Shown: positions 17,919 to 26,324 of the stretch, one piece after another
Layout: the number at the start of each line of letters is the position of its first letter
How positions within the stretch are numbered: the stretch's first letter is position 1
Assembly: GCF_900087055.1 (NCBI RefSeq)
Contig: NZ_LT575468.1
Location: 1,674,001 to 1,738,000, forward strand
DNA: 64,000 nucleotides
From: Plesiomonas shigelloides
Lineage (GTDB): Bacteria; Pseudomonadota; Gammaproteobacteria; Enterobacterales; CAMTGL01
Reading direction: 5' to 3'
The notes under the pieces: generated by a model
Databases searched by the model: none
What the model saw: the letters and a program-made list of their open reading frames with translations, nothing else
What the model was told of the DNA's origin: nothing
Translations under genes and position numbers: made by a program

Positions 17919-18650
17919 TCAGCGTATATGACGGCCACCATCAACATGCAATGTGCGTCCGGTAACGTAACGGCTGCTCAGCAAATACGACACCGCCTCT
18001 ATAATTTCTTGTTCGCCCGGCGCGCACTGCATCACTGATTTATCCAAGGCTTTTTGTTTGTACTCGTCTGAGTCTTGCGGATTGAACATAATCAAAGCCG
18101 GAGCAATCGCATTTACCTTAACTGCTGGCGCAAATTTCTTGGCAAACGACAGTGTCATGTTCTCCAATGCCGCTTTACTCGCTGCGTATGCAATGTGCTT
18201 ATCACTGCCTTTTTCCACCACATAATCGGTAAAGTGGATGATGTCCGCTTTTGGTGCAAAAGACTTATCTAACAGATGGTTAAGCAGATAGGGGACTTTG
18301 ACATGAATTTGCATCATCGCATCTAACGCATGTGACAGTGTCACGGCATCATGTCCATCTTTTTCCCATGCCGAGGCATTGTGCACCAATGCGCGAATTG
18401 AGGCATTTCCCCATTCCTTCAGTTGCTGGGAAACCTGTTCTGCAAACTCGTTAATCCCGCGATCTGTACTAAAATCAGCATACAGGCAGCAGACGCCACG
18501 CTCGCGAAGCTCTGCCAATTCAGGGTATTCACTCCGGTAACTGATGATAACGCGTTTAGCTTGCTCGCTAAAAAAGCGGGTCAGCGCATAGCCAATCCGG
18601 CGCGCGCCACCGGTAATGATATAAACCTCATTGCTCATTTCTGACTGCAT
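17919..18650 (-). CDS. folM: Dihydromonapterin reductase FolM
   Basis: A short-chain dehydrogenase that reduces dihydromonapterin and dihydrofolate with NADPH. It closely follows E. coli FolM: the cofactor loop reads ITGGARRIG, then HNASAW, MMQIHVKVPYLLNH, the active-site Tyr and Lys in IAYAASKAALENM, and the end LHVDGGRHIR. The frame extends to 18707, but the E. coli protein begins about nine residues before ITGG. ATG codons at 18650 and 18638 both fit; I give 18650. It is divergent from the next gene and adjacent in order to tus and ydgI, as in E. coli. Confidence 0.92.
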   Translation of the reverse strand: MQSEMSNEVYIITGGARRIGYALTRFFSEQAKRVIISYRSEYPELAELRERGVCCLYADFSTDRGINEFAEQVSQQLKEWGNASIRALVHNASAWEKDGHDAVTLSHALDAMMQIHVKVPYLLNHLLDKSFAPKADIIHFTDYVVEKGSDKHIAYAASKAALENMTLSFAKKFAPAVKVNAIAPALIMFNPQDSDEYKQKALDKSVMQCAPGEQEIIEAVSYLLSSRYVTGRTLHVDGGRHIR

Positions 18651-18788
18651 GACATGTATCTGTTCGGTGAAGGTGATATGCTGTATTGATATCCTGAAAT
18701 GCGCCACAGCTCAACATCTGAATCGGATTTTTGCTTTACCACTCTGATAGATAAGGTCAAAATCAGAGAGAAGGAGGATTATCGGGTT

Positions 18789-19187
18789 ATGGCAATGGTA
18801 GACACTGATACTGTCGAGAGCCGTACAGTAGTGACGTTTGACTACACGGCGTTTTTGGCTGAGTCCTGTAAGAAGAAATGGAGTTTCATTGATGCGATTT
18901 ACAGTGTAATACCATTATTTGGATTTGTGCTTAACAGTCAGATAAATAAAGATAAAAAGACAGAGGATCGTTTACGTGATTTAGCGCTGCAAATTCTGTC
19001 TACGCAAATCAGCGATGAAAACAATATCGCCCGTCTGATCAGACTGGCCAAACAGCAAAAAATTACCCATCTTCGGGTGTGCTTGCCTTATGCGTTGAAC
19101 GCATCTCAGCTTTCATCGATCGAAAAAGAGTGCCCAGCGGCACAACTTCAGCAGCAAGATGAGTTCCTTGATGTGAATATTCACTGA
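18789..19187 (+). CDS. Hypothetical protein, about 132 residues
   Basis: I do not recognise this protein. The start at 18789 is chosen for the strong GGAGG 11-12 bases upstream; the frame is open from 18699, where it would overlap the folM promoter. It has a hydrophobic stretch (AIYSVIPLFGFVL) near residues 35-47, then a charged helical region (NKDKKTEDRLRDLALQIL) and no obvious signal peptide. It may be peripheral to the membrane. It is a single gene ended by the terminator at 19247. Confidence 0.6.
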   Translation: MAMVDTDTVESRTVVTFDYTAFLAESCKKKWSFIDAIYSVIPLFGFVLNSQINKDKKTEDRLRDLALQILSTQISDENNIARLIRLAKQQKITHLRVCLPYALNASQLSSIEKECPAAQLQQQDEFLDVNIH

Positions 19188-19246
19188 ACACGTTGTGTGT
19201 CATTCAGAAGATCAATTCTGAGCATAGAACTTAGATAGCAGCTATA

Positions 19247-19277
19247 AAAAAACCGGCAATATATGCCGGTTTTTTTG
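19247..19277. terminator. Bidirectional terminator
   Basis: Stem aaccggca/tgccggtt with a 5-nt loop, flanked by A run on the left and seven or more T on the right. It ends the hypothetical gene on plus and ydgI on minus. Confidence 0.9.
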
Positions 19278-19309
19278 CTCTCACATCGAGAAATGAAATG
19301 ATGCTAGTG

Positions 19310-20710
19310 TTAGGAAATGCCTTGTGACAGCAACCATGCCGCTGGCAATACACTCAGCAACAGCAGGGAAACCCCAACGCGATCCATTTTCTTCAGTGGC
19401 GTACATTCGCAATCATTACGGCGCGCATAGAAGAAAATCAGCAAGCCTGGAGCATACATCAGCACTGACATCATCAGATGAGTCAGACCTGATGCGTACA
19501 GCAACCAGATCCCATAAATACACGCACCTGCACCAATCGACTTCAGCAGAACGCTTTGCTTTTTAATGGCCAACTTCAGCAGGAAAGCACCGACCAAGAA
19601 GTAGGGAACCAGCACCATCTCTGAGGCAATGGTCAGCAAGGTGTTATAGGTGCCACCGTACATGTAGATCAGCAACAGGGCGATCTGTACCGCACCGTTG
19701 GTCAGCCATAAAGACGCCGCCGGAGAACCGTTGGCATTCATCTTCGACAAGTAGCGCGGAAATGCACCTTGCAGCGCGGCCACGTATGGCACTTCAGCGG
19801 CCAGAATAGTCCAGCTCAAATAAGCACCGCACACAGACACAATCAGACCAAGACTGATGATGATTTTACCCATCGGGCCAATCATCAGATCCAGCATACC
19901 GGCCATAGATGGGTTACGCAGTTCGGCGACTTCGGCACGCGGCATGACGCCAACCGCCAGCAAGGTCACCAACAGGTAGATACCCAGCGCAGAGAGCAAA
20001 CCCAGCATAGTGGCACGGCCGATATCATGTTTGTTCTTCGCACGCGAAGAAACCACAACGGCACCTTCAACACCGATAAACACCCAAACGGTGATCAGCA
20101 TGGTTTCTTTAACCTGCTGCCAGATTGGTGTTTCTAAGGCGGCACCGGTGAAATCCAGATGGAAGGTTTCCCATTTAAAGAAAAACGCCGCCAGTACAAT
20201 AAATGCACACAGCGGGATCAACTTCGCAATGGTCGCCAACATATTGATACTGGCCGCCTGCTGTACACCGCGCAGGATCATGGCATGCACAATCCAGAGC
20301 AGGGCGGATGCACCGATCAATGCCTGCCAAGTATTGCCATCACCGAAAATGACATGACCGGGAGAATCCGTGAAGAAACTAAGCGTCGCAAATACAATCA
20401 CCAGATAAGAAACGTTAGCGATAACAGCACACAGCCAATATCCCCACGCCGAGCAAAAACCAACAAACTCACCGAATCCTTCACGGGCATAAGTAAAAAT
20501 CCCGCCTTCCAGATCCGGTCGCAGCCTCGATAAATGTAGTAATGCAAGTGCTAGAAAAATAATGCCAACACCAGTAATGGTCCAGCCAATCAGTAATGCG
20601 GCGGGACTGGCCACGGCAGCCATATTTTGGGGCAGGCTGAAAACACCGGCACCAACCATGGAGCTAAGAACCAGTGCAGTGAGTGCACCAAGACCAAGTT
20701 TTTTGTTCAA
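19310..20710 (-). CDS. ydgI: YdgI-type arginine:ornithine antiporter (APC family)
   Basis: A 466-residue APC-superfamily carrier with about 12 membrane helices. The sequence runs parallel to E. coli YdgI (KKLGLGALTALVLSSMVGAG at the start, GVFSLPQNMAAVASPAALLIGW, LEGGIFTYAREGFGEFVGF, LITVWVFIGVEGAVVVS). It also belongs with ArcD, which swaps arginine and ornithine. The first codon is TTG at 20710, the position that aligns with the E. coli start, and AGGA lies ten bases upstream. No arginine deiminase genes are nearby. The long upstream region is structured (see 20981-21075). Confidence 0.88.
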   Translation of the reverse strand: MNKKLGLGALTALVLSSMVGAGVFSLPQNMAAVASPAALLIGWTITGVGIIFLALALLHLSRLRPDLEGGIFTYAREGFGEFVGFCSAWGYWLCAVIANVSYLVIVFATLSFFTDSPGHVIFGDGNTWQALIGASALLWIVHAMILRGVQQAASINMLATIAKLIPLCAFIVLAAFFFKWETFHLDFTGAALETPIWQQVKETMLITVWVFIGVEGAVVVSSRAKNKHDIGRATMLGLLSALGIYLLVTLLAVGVMPRAEVAELRNPSMAGMLDLMIGPMGKIIISLGLIVSVCGAYLSWTILAAEVPYVAALQGAFPRYLSKMNANGSPAASLWLTNGAVQIALLLIYMYGGTYNTLLTIASEMVLVPYFLVGAFLLKLAIKKQSVLLKSIGAGACIYGIWLLYASGLTHLMMSVLMYAPGLLIFFYARRNDCECTPLKKMDRVGVSLLLLSVLPAAWLLSQGIS

Positions 20711-21401
20711 TGTGGGGAGATCCTGAAGAATGGTCTAAACAAGCCGGTAGGAGATTACCGGCCCCAAGCATTATATTTTTACGACATAAAGTTTTATCCG
20801 GTGCTTACGCTGCGAAATATTCTTCGATGCCATTGAATACTCGCGAATTTTACGCACATGCTTTGGCATCAGCAAAGTTTTTTTACCCATGAAGGACTGA
20901 TTTCTCAGCAATTAAGTATGAAATCACGTTGTAGCGCAGCAAATGTAATCAGCTAATTAGCAATACGCTCAAAAACGATCGCGTAGCGTAATCAGCTTGT
21001 TGACATTAGGCCATTTACTACAAACCAAGCGCGTCAGAGGTGGCTAAAACAGCCTAAACTTTGGTTTCGCTACGCAAAAATTTGTTGGCACTGTATCAGG
21101 CCGATTTTCAGATTTCACATAGCGCGATCAGTCTAAATCAGTGCATGAGCGAGTTAATAAGATGAGTGAGTTATGTGAAGTGTCGATAACATTAGGCTAG
21201 TTACTCTAGAGCCACCAAACACCCAATCGGCACCACCGCTTAAGTGCGCACAATGTATATTATGTTAAATCGATAATGAAAAAGGAACTTCATGCATTAT
21301 CCGCCAGCCAGACCATGCTAACGGATTCTCTAGATAACAATCTACTAACAATCAACACTCGCCTACTCCACCTATAAATCACTGTGATTTGCGTTCATTT
21401 T
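20711..21401. other. Long AT-rich intergenic region with structure and direct repeats
   Basis: No gene is credible in these 691 bases. They hold a multi-stem element (20981-21075), a 10-bp direct repeat gtaatcagct (20945-20954 and 20988-20997) and a 17-bp imperfect direct repeat acattaggc..ttact (21003-21019 and 21189-21205, 15 of 17 identical). Confidence 0.5.
20981..21075 (-). ncRNA. Candidate structured RNA or leader upstream of ydgI
   Basis: Three stems are nested: outer gcgtagcg/cgctacgc (20981-20988 and 21068-21075), middle aaaccaa/ttggttt (21022-21028 and 21061-21067) and inner ggct-aaaac-agcc (21042-21054). On the minus strand the outer stem is followed after five bases by TTTTT. It could be a small RNA ending there, or part of a long ydgI leader. 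There is no known family match that I can name. Confidence 0.35.
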
Positions 21402-22106
21402 TCACACAGTTCTGTCAGCGATAAAATCCAACCATGGCGTCGGCAACGTTTCACTCAGTAGACGTTGTTGTTCTTCAGTTCGCGAGTTCCAAAATGGCTG
21501 CCAGAAATATTCCCACCAATATGCGAGTTCACCTTGCAGTGATCCGAACTCGTCCGGATTTAACTGCGGAAATGCCTCCATCGGCATTGGCGCTAACCAA
21601 CAACTTTCCGATTGAATACGCTCAACACACTGCGTATCATTAGTCACTACCGTAACTATGATTCCCGCAAATGCTGAGTGCAGACACAGATACATGCTCG
21701 GAGTTTGATCAGATAACGATGACTCACTACCATCCCTAAAACGGTCATTGGCTAAACATGATTTTCGCTGAGAGGTTTGCAATGGCTGAGTCAGTAGCCG
21801 TTGTGCTGTTTGTTCTGGTATGACGGAATCCGTTGCATAGCCCAGCTGACTCAGCAACTCGGTGAGAACCGACATTTGCTCTGACTTGATCAACCAAGAT
21901 AATGTCCAGGCTTGGAACTCAGGTATAGGTGACGCTGTTGCAAGCGGATACCCTACTCTTTCCGGCAAACTTTGCGTGGCATAAGGCATTAGAAATGGCA
22001 GTGCCCATTTAGGATAACGCCGGCGTAAAACATGCAATCTGGCTGCATCACGCATGCGCACTATACGTGAACACCATAACGCCAATATTCCGGTTGCGCC
22101 TTTCAT
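21402..22106 (-). CDS. Orphan hypothetical protein, 234 residues
   Basis: I do not recognise this protein. It starts at 22106 with AGAGAG about seven bases upstream. There is no clear signal peptide. Residues 1-40 are basic (RIVRMRDAARLHVLRRRYPKW) with a short hydrophobic beginning, and the C terminus is rich in Trp and aromatic residues (YWWEYFWQPFW). The middle is Ser/Gln-rich and looks flexible. It is flanked by a 691-base gap and stands alone. Low similarity to known families and its isolation make it a candidate recently acquired or fast-evolving gene. Confidence 0.55.
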   Translation of the reverse strand: MKGATGILALWCSRIVRMRDAARLHVLRRRYPKWALPFLMPYATQSLPERVGYPLATASPIPEFQAWTLSWLIKSEQMSVLTELLSQLGYATDSVIPEQTAQRLLTQPLQTSQRKSCLANDRFRDGSESSLSDQTPSMYLCLHSAFAGIIVTVVTNDTQCVERIQSESCWLAPMPMEAFPQLNPDEFGSLQGELAYWWEYFWQPFWNSRTEEQQRLLSETLPTPWLDFIADRTV

Positions 22107-22204
22107 TACGACTCTCTACATCCCTGCATTCTGAATTTTCTCGATGTATTATCCACTAAACATCTATTGAGCGATGTGCACTCAATCAGTAGTTCGCAAG
22201 CAAG

Positions 22205-22228
22205 AAAAAACCGGCTGAAGCCGGTTTT
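22205..22228 (-). terminator. Terminator after the YxFxxD-type secreted protein
   Basis: Stem aaaccggc/gccggttt with a 4-nt loop flanked by A and T runs, about 55 bases beyond the stop at 22284 on the minus strand. Confidence 0.85.
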
Positions 22229-22283
22229 ATGTAAGCGCCGATTCGCTAAGCGCATTCAACGTATTCATACGATCATCAAACGT

Positions 22284-22661
22284 TCAGTACGGAACAATGT
22301 GCCAAACTTCCTTAATCTTATCGCCGCTTTTATCGCCTTTTGCCTTATCCTGTGCATAGAGATAAAGTGGCTTTCCTTTATAGGCCCACTGATATTTGCC
22401 ATCACCACGCGCCACCAGCGTAAAATCGCCCACCGGTTTACTGCCTGTCACCGCTAAATATGGCGGCCAAATAGCGGCACATGCATCAACGCAAGTGCTG
22501 GCTCCCGGCTTATCCTTATCAAACGTATATAGAGTCATGCCCGTTGCACTGACCATCATACCGTTTTCGGCATAAGCAGGTTTTGTGACACCGTAACCGG
22601 CATGAGCAACACCGGTTAATGACCAAAACAGTGCAAGAATCATTACCATCAGATATTTCAT
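22284..22661 (-). CDS. Secreted protein with repeated YxFxxD-type motif (COG4315-like)
   Basis: A 125-residue exported protein. The signal peptide MKYLMVMILALFWSLTGVAHA is followed by a mature part with MTLYTFDKDKPGASTCVDACAAIWPPYL and WAYKGKPLYLYAQDKAKGD. This pair of motifs is typical of the short secreted family annotated as lipoproteins with a Yx(F/W/Y)xxD motif, though no lipobox is present here. The function is unknown; the Cys pair may form a disulfide. The frame is open from 22688, but the start at 22661 has AAGGGGGAAAG directly upstream. Confidence 0.78.
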   Translation of the reverse strand: MKYLMVMILALFWSLTGVAHAGYGVTKPAYAENGMMVSATGMTLYTFDKDKPGASTCVDACAAIWPPYLAVTGSKPVGDFTLVARGDGKYQWAYKGKPLYLYAQDKAKGDKSGDKIKEVWHIVPY

Positions 22662-23180
22662 CTTTCCCCCTTGCCGTTCACGTTCCAACTAGCCAGATGA
22701 CTAAGCATATCAATCACTCAGTCACCCTCACTTTACCCTGATAACGCTATGCAAAATCTGCTTATCCACACGAGGGTTTATCGTGGCAATTTTCGCAAAT
22801 AACCCTCATATATGACCAAAAAACAGACTAAAAGTTGTTTTTTATCGCCCCATTACGCTATGCAAGCAGTGTTATTCAATCCACCAGCCGATCAAATATA
22901 GCTCAATGCATAGGTATTGCTTATGCCATTAGCTAAAAGCCCTATTTTTACTGGATATAACCCCCGTAAAATTTTATACCTCACCTGAAATTTGTTAGAA
23001 ATCGATTAGTTATGGTTATGCCTGTACGTAAACCAAAATCACGAGATATATTAGTCCCCTGCAGCCGATAACACGCCAGAGTGAAAACAAAGGGAAAACA
23101 AGGAAGCGAAGCTAGGCAAATCACAGAATGCAGATAAAGAAAAACCGCCCGAAGGCGGTTTAAAGATAGAGAGATGAAAC
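22662..23180. other. Intergenic region with two dyads
   Basis: Between two minus-strand genes. It holds the emtA terminator at 23141-23165, a purine-rich tract to its left (23080-23140), and two dyads gagggtt/aaccctc (about 22782-22807) and aaaaaaca/tgtttttt (about 22818-22843). The dyads could belong to a short plus-strand transcript, but no promoter is convincing. Confidence 0.4.
23141..23165 (-). terminator. Terminator of emtA
   Basis: Stem aaaccgcc/ggcggttt with a cgaa loop; the minus strand continues with TTTTTCTTT. It starts about 15 bases after the emtA stop. Confidence 0.9.
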
Positions 23181-23816
23181 TCAAATAGAGTTATACACAG
23201 TCGTGAGCTTATAGATATAACGTCTCGCCTGCGCATCATTATGTTGCTGATTTATATAGCTATAAACCTGCTCTGGCGACATCCGGTTAATCTTCTGAAT
23301 CGCTTTTTTCTTGTCCGGATGGAAAGATCGCAATAGCGCCCCAGCCCCATTACTGTAAGCCGCCATCATCGCATAACGCATGCTTTTCGGATGACGGATC
23401 CCCGCCAACTGCCGATCGCGCAAGATGCTCAAGTACGCTGTGCCAGTATCAATGTTATTGTACGGATTCAATAAGTACGCTTTCGATGGCATCCCCGAAC
23501 TATTTTTGTAGACTCGGAACACTTCTCGTCCGGCGGTATCGCGCTTGATTTGCATCAAACCGATGGCGTTAGAGCGACTAATCGCATTCGGATCAAAACT
23601 GGATTCCACCTGAATCAGCGCCGTAATTAGCTTCTCATCCACATTATAACGGCGGGAGGCTTTCTTAATCGCCGGCATGTATTGTTTCGCACGATAGCTC
23701 AGTACATCACTGGAGTAGTTCGGTTTTGGCCCCCGATGACTCCCCTGTGAACCCGCACAACCGGCCAGAACCAAAGCCACGACTGCAATACCTAACCAGG
23801 ACTGCATTTTTTTCAT
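23181..23816 (-). CDS. emtA: Membrane-bound lytic murein transglycosylase EmtA
   Basis: A 211-residue lipoprotein that cleaves peptidoglycan between MurNAc and GlcNAc to give anhydro products. The lipobox is LAGC (Cys20). The Slt-type domain has the catalytic Glu in ALIQVESSFDPNAIS (about 71), then SNAIGLMQIK, the AAYSNGAGALLRSF motif and RRYIYKL at the end, all as in E. coli EmtA (203 residues). The frame is open to 23951; I chose the ATG at 23816 because it gives a normal lipoprotein leader. The ribosome site is weak for both this and the ATG at 23807. Confidence 0.88.
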   Translation of the reverse strand: MKKMQSWLGIAVVALVLAGCAGSQGSHRGPKPNYSSDVLSYRAKQYMPAIKKASRRYNVDEKLITALIQVESSFDPNAISRSNAIGLMQIKRDTAGREVFRVYKNSSGMPSKAYLLNPYNNIDTGTAYLSILRDRQLAGIRHPKSMRYAMMAAYSNGAGALLRSFHPDKKKAIQKINRMSPEQVYSYINQQHNDAQARRYIYKLTTVYNSI

Positions 23817-24047
23817 TGATAACAACAGATAATCTCCCAGAATATCCCGGCGCAAGAATTTCCGCGTAAGTTTAGCAATCTCAGTAACATGAACCGTATG
23901 CAGAATCCGTAATCTGTGATGACGGTCTGCTATTTTATATTTGTCTGACATGCATAACGCGATCGGGTCATTTTTTCTTTAACAACCAAAGTGTTAGTCA
24001 ATCAGATCTAACAGATGTTCCCTTCGGTGTCAGGAAATCTCTTTTCG

Positions 24048-24473
24048 TCATGCCGGCACAGTTGCAGTACGGGTCAGCTGAGCAAATCGCACCCCTTTTA
24101 GCCCAGAGATAGCATTGCATAACTGCTCAATACGTGTTCCCACACCGCGAATAATGATGGTTTCCAAACAGTTGAAGTGATCGATATGTACATGTGTCGT
24201 GCATAACACATGCACATGATGATCGTGTTGGATACTCACCAGTTTTTCCACCAGCCCAGTTTGGTGATGATCATAAATCAGCGTTAGCACACCCACCAGC
24301 TCACTTTCGCCCTCTTTCCATTCGTCACGAATCATATCTTCACGAATCAAATCGCGGATATATTCGGAACGTGAACTGTATGCGTGACGTTGTAACTTAA
24401 CATCCAAAATATCATTCAGTTGTTTTGGAAGAGAAACCGTAAAGCGCTGAGTTTCCTCGTTAATATTTGCCAT
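24048..24473 (-). CDS. nikR: Nickel-responsive repressor NikR
   Basis: A 141-residue ribbon-helix-helix repressor that shuts off nickel uptake when nickel is plentiful. The N-terminal DNA-binding part is RFTVSLPKQLNDILD and SSRSEYIRDLIRE. The ACT-like C-terminal domain keeps the nickel ligands His83, His94, His96 and Cys102 (QHDHH and HVHIDHFNC), matching His76, His87, His89 and Cys95 of E. coli. I chose the start at 24473 (AGAGAATGGA upstream) over 24497. It is divergent from nikABCDE with a shared operator at 24581-24611. Confidence 0.95.
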   Translation of the reverse strand: MANINEETQRFTVSLPKQLNDILDVKLQRHAYSSRSEYIRDLIREDMIRDEWKEGESELVGVLTLIYDHHQTGLVEKLVSIQHDHHVHVLCTTHVHIDHFNCLETIIIRGVGTRIEQLCNAISGLKGVRFAQLTRTATVPA

Positions 24474-24580
24474 ATTCCATTCTCTGCTGAAACACAATCA
24501 CACATTCAGGTAAATGTGACACCGTCATTTTCGTGACCTGACGCACTAAGTCATCAAATCTGATTTGTTACCATTTCCGC

Positions 24581-24611
24581 CAGTAATACTAAATTAGAAA
24601 AAGTATTACTG
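24581..24611. promoter_or_regulatory. Predicted NikR operator
   Basis: A perfect 10-bp inverted repeat, cagtaatact/agtattactg, with an 11-nt AT-rich spacer, lies between nikR and nikA. NikR sites are long-spaced dyads (GTATGA-N16-TCATAC in E. coli). The arm sequence here differs, which fits the known drift of NikR sites between lineages. The assignment is by position and symmetry. Confidence 0.75.
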
Positions 24612-24710
24612 ACTACTACCCGATGATGCACTTGATGAACCATTTCTAAAATAAAGTTCTTGATGCAGCACGTTGTCTACCACAATAACAATAGCCATAA
24701 GAAAGCACAT

Positions 24711-26324
24711 ATGATCTTACCACACTTACCTTCGAGCTTAACGGCACGGAAAGTAACACCTCTGGCTTCTGTTCTCGGAAGCACCCTACTCGCCATGACG
24801 CTTATCACACCAGCCGCGCCAGTCGAAGCCAGAACATTAACGCTAGCCATTGGTGATGGTCCCACCGAAGGTTTTGATCCAGTGATGGGTTGGTCACATA
24901 CCGGAAACCCACTATTTCAAAGCACGCTAATCCAACGTACCCACGACTTTTCATATGAAAATGAATTGATTGAAAACTACCAGATTAGCCAAGACGGGAA
25001 AACGTGGACGATTACGCTTAAACCTGATCGCCTATTCTCTGACGGCTCGCCTCTTACCTCTAAAGATGTGGCGTATACCTTTAACGCCGCCAAAGCCTCC
25101 GCGGGAAAAGTCAATATGGGGCGCTTTGTCTCGGCAGAAACGCCAGACGCACAAACCGTTGTCCTGCACCTCTCGGCACCACAAAGTACCTTTATTAATG
25201 TACTGGCCTCGTTAGGCATTGTGCCCGCAGGTAAACATGGCAGTGATTATGCTTTCCATCCGATTGGCTCTGGCCCTTATACGTTGGTGAGCTATCAACC
25301 CGGCCAACAAATGATTATGGAAGCGAATCCGCATTATCAAGGCAAGAAAAATGACTTTGATAAAGTGGTGTTGCTGTTTATGGATGAAGACAGCGCTTAT
25401 GCCGCCGCACAAACCGGTCAGCTGGATTTGGTGAAAATTCCACAATCTTTGGCTTCGGTACCCGTATCCGGGATGAAACTGTTATCGCATAAAAGTGCTG
25501 ATAACCGCGGCATTATGTTCCCGATGGTCAAAGCCGGCGCCAAAGATAAAGATGGCAACCCGATTGGCAATGATGTCACTGCCGATGTGGCGATTCGCAA
25601 AGCCATTAACTATGCCATTAATCGCCAACAATTGGCCGACCAATTACTGGAAGGTCATGCCGTTCCTGCATTTAGCGCCGTGTATGGTTTACCGTGGGAT
25701 GCACCGGATGTCGCTTTTAACGACGGTGATGTGAAAAAAGCCATCGATATTCTCGAACAAGCCGGATGGAAAGATACTGATGGCGACGGCGTGCGTGAAA
25801 AAGACGGTGTACGCGCCGAACTGACTCTTTGGTATACCGCCGGTGACACCACGCGCCGCGAAATATCACAAGCGGTGCGCGAAATGGTCAAACCGCTCGG
25901 GATCAGCATGAATCTACGCTCCGGAAGCTGGGATGAAGTCAGCCGCTATATGCATGCGAACCCCGTATTATTCGGCTGGGGAAGCCTTGACCCGAGCGAA
26001 CTCTATAACCATTACCACAGTAGCAAACGGGGCGTGGAATTCTTTAATCCCGGTTATTACAGCAATCCTGCTGTTGATAAACAGCTCGATTTAGCGATGA
26101 ATACACCGGACTGGAAAACCGCGCGCAGTTACTGGCAACAAGTTAACTGGAATGGAAAGGCCGGCGTCGGAATTCAAGGCGATGCCGCTTGGGCATGGCT
26201 GCTGAATCTGCAACATACCTATCTGGCTAACCCATGTTTGGATATGGGGAATGTGCCCACTGAGCCCCATGCCTATTGGAGTGTGCTGGGTAACATCACC
26301 GAGTGGAAATGGACATGTCAGTGA
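24711..26324 (+). CDS. nikA: Nickel ABC transporter substrate-binding protein NikA
   Basis: A 537-residue periplasmic binding protein of the nickel/peptide family (SBP family 5). A long signal peptide ends near APVEA. The mature part shows the family run EGFDPVMGWSHTGNPLFQSTLIQRT, SKDVAYTFNAAK, HPIGSGPYTLVSY and VRKAINYAINRQ-like AIRKAINYAINRQ. Nickel is inferred from the divergent nikR and the NikBCDE genes that follow. The frame is open from 24660 (TTG); ATGs at 24663 and 24711 are possible, and 24711 has AAGAAAG upstream. The sequence differs from E. coli NikA and may be closer to Yersinia YntA. Confidence 0.87.
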   Translation: MILPHLPSSLTARKVTPLASVLGSTLLAMTLITPAAPVEARTLTLAIGDGPTEGFDPVMGWSHTGNPLFQSTLIQRTHDFSYENELIENYQISQDGKTWTITLKPDRLFSDGSPLTSKDVAYTFNAAKASAGKVNMGRFVSAETPDAQTVVLHLSAPQSTFINVLASLGIVPAGKHGSDYAFHPIGSGPYTLVSYQPGQQMIMEANPHYQGKKNDFDKVVLLFMDEDSAYAAAQTGQLDLVKIPQSLASVPVSGMKLLSHKSADNRGIMFPMVKAGAKDKDGNPIGNDVTADVAIRKAINYAINRQQLADQLLEGHAVPAFSAVYGLPWDAPDVAFNDGDVKKAIDILEQAGWKDTDGDGVREKDGVRAELTLWYTAGDTTRREISQAVREMVKPLGISMNLRSGSWDEVSRYMHANPVLFGWGSLDPSELYNHYHSSKRGVEFFNPGYYSNPAVDKQLDLAMNTPDWKTARSYWQQVNWNGKAGVGIQGDAAWAWLLNLQHTYLANPCLDMGNVPTEPHAYWSVLGNITEWKWTCQ

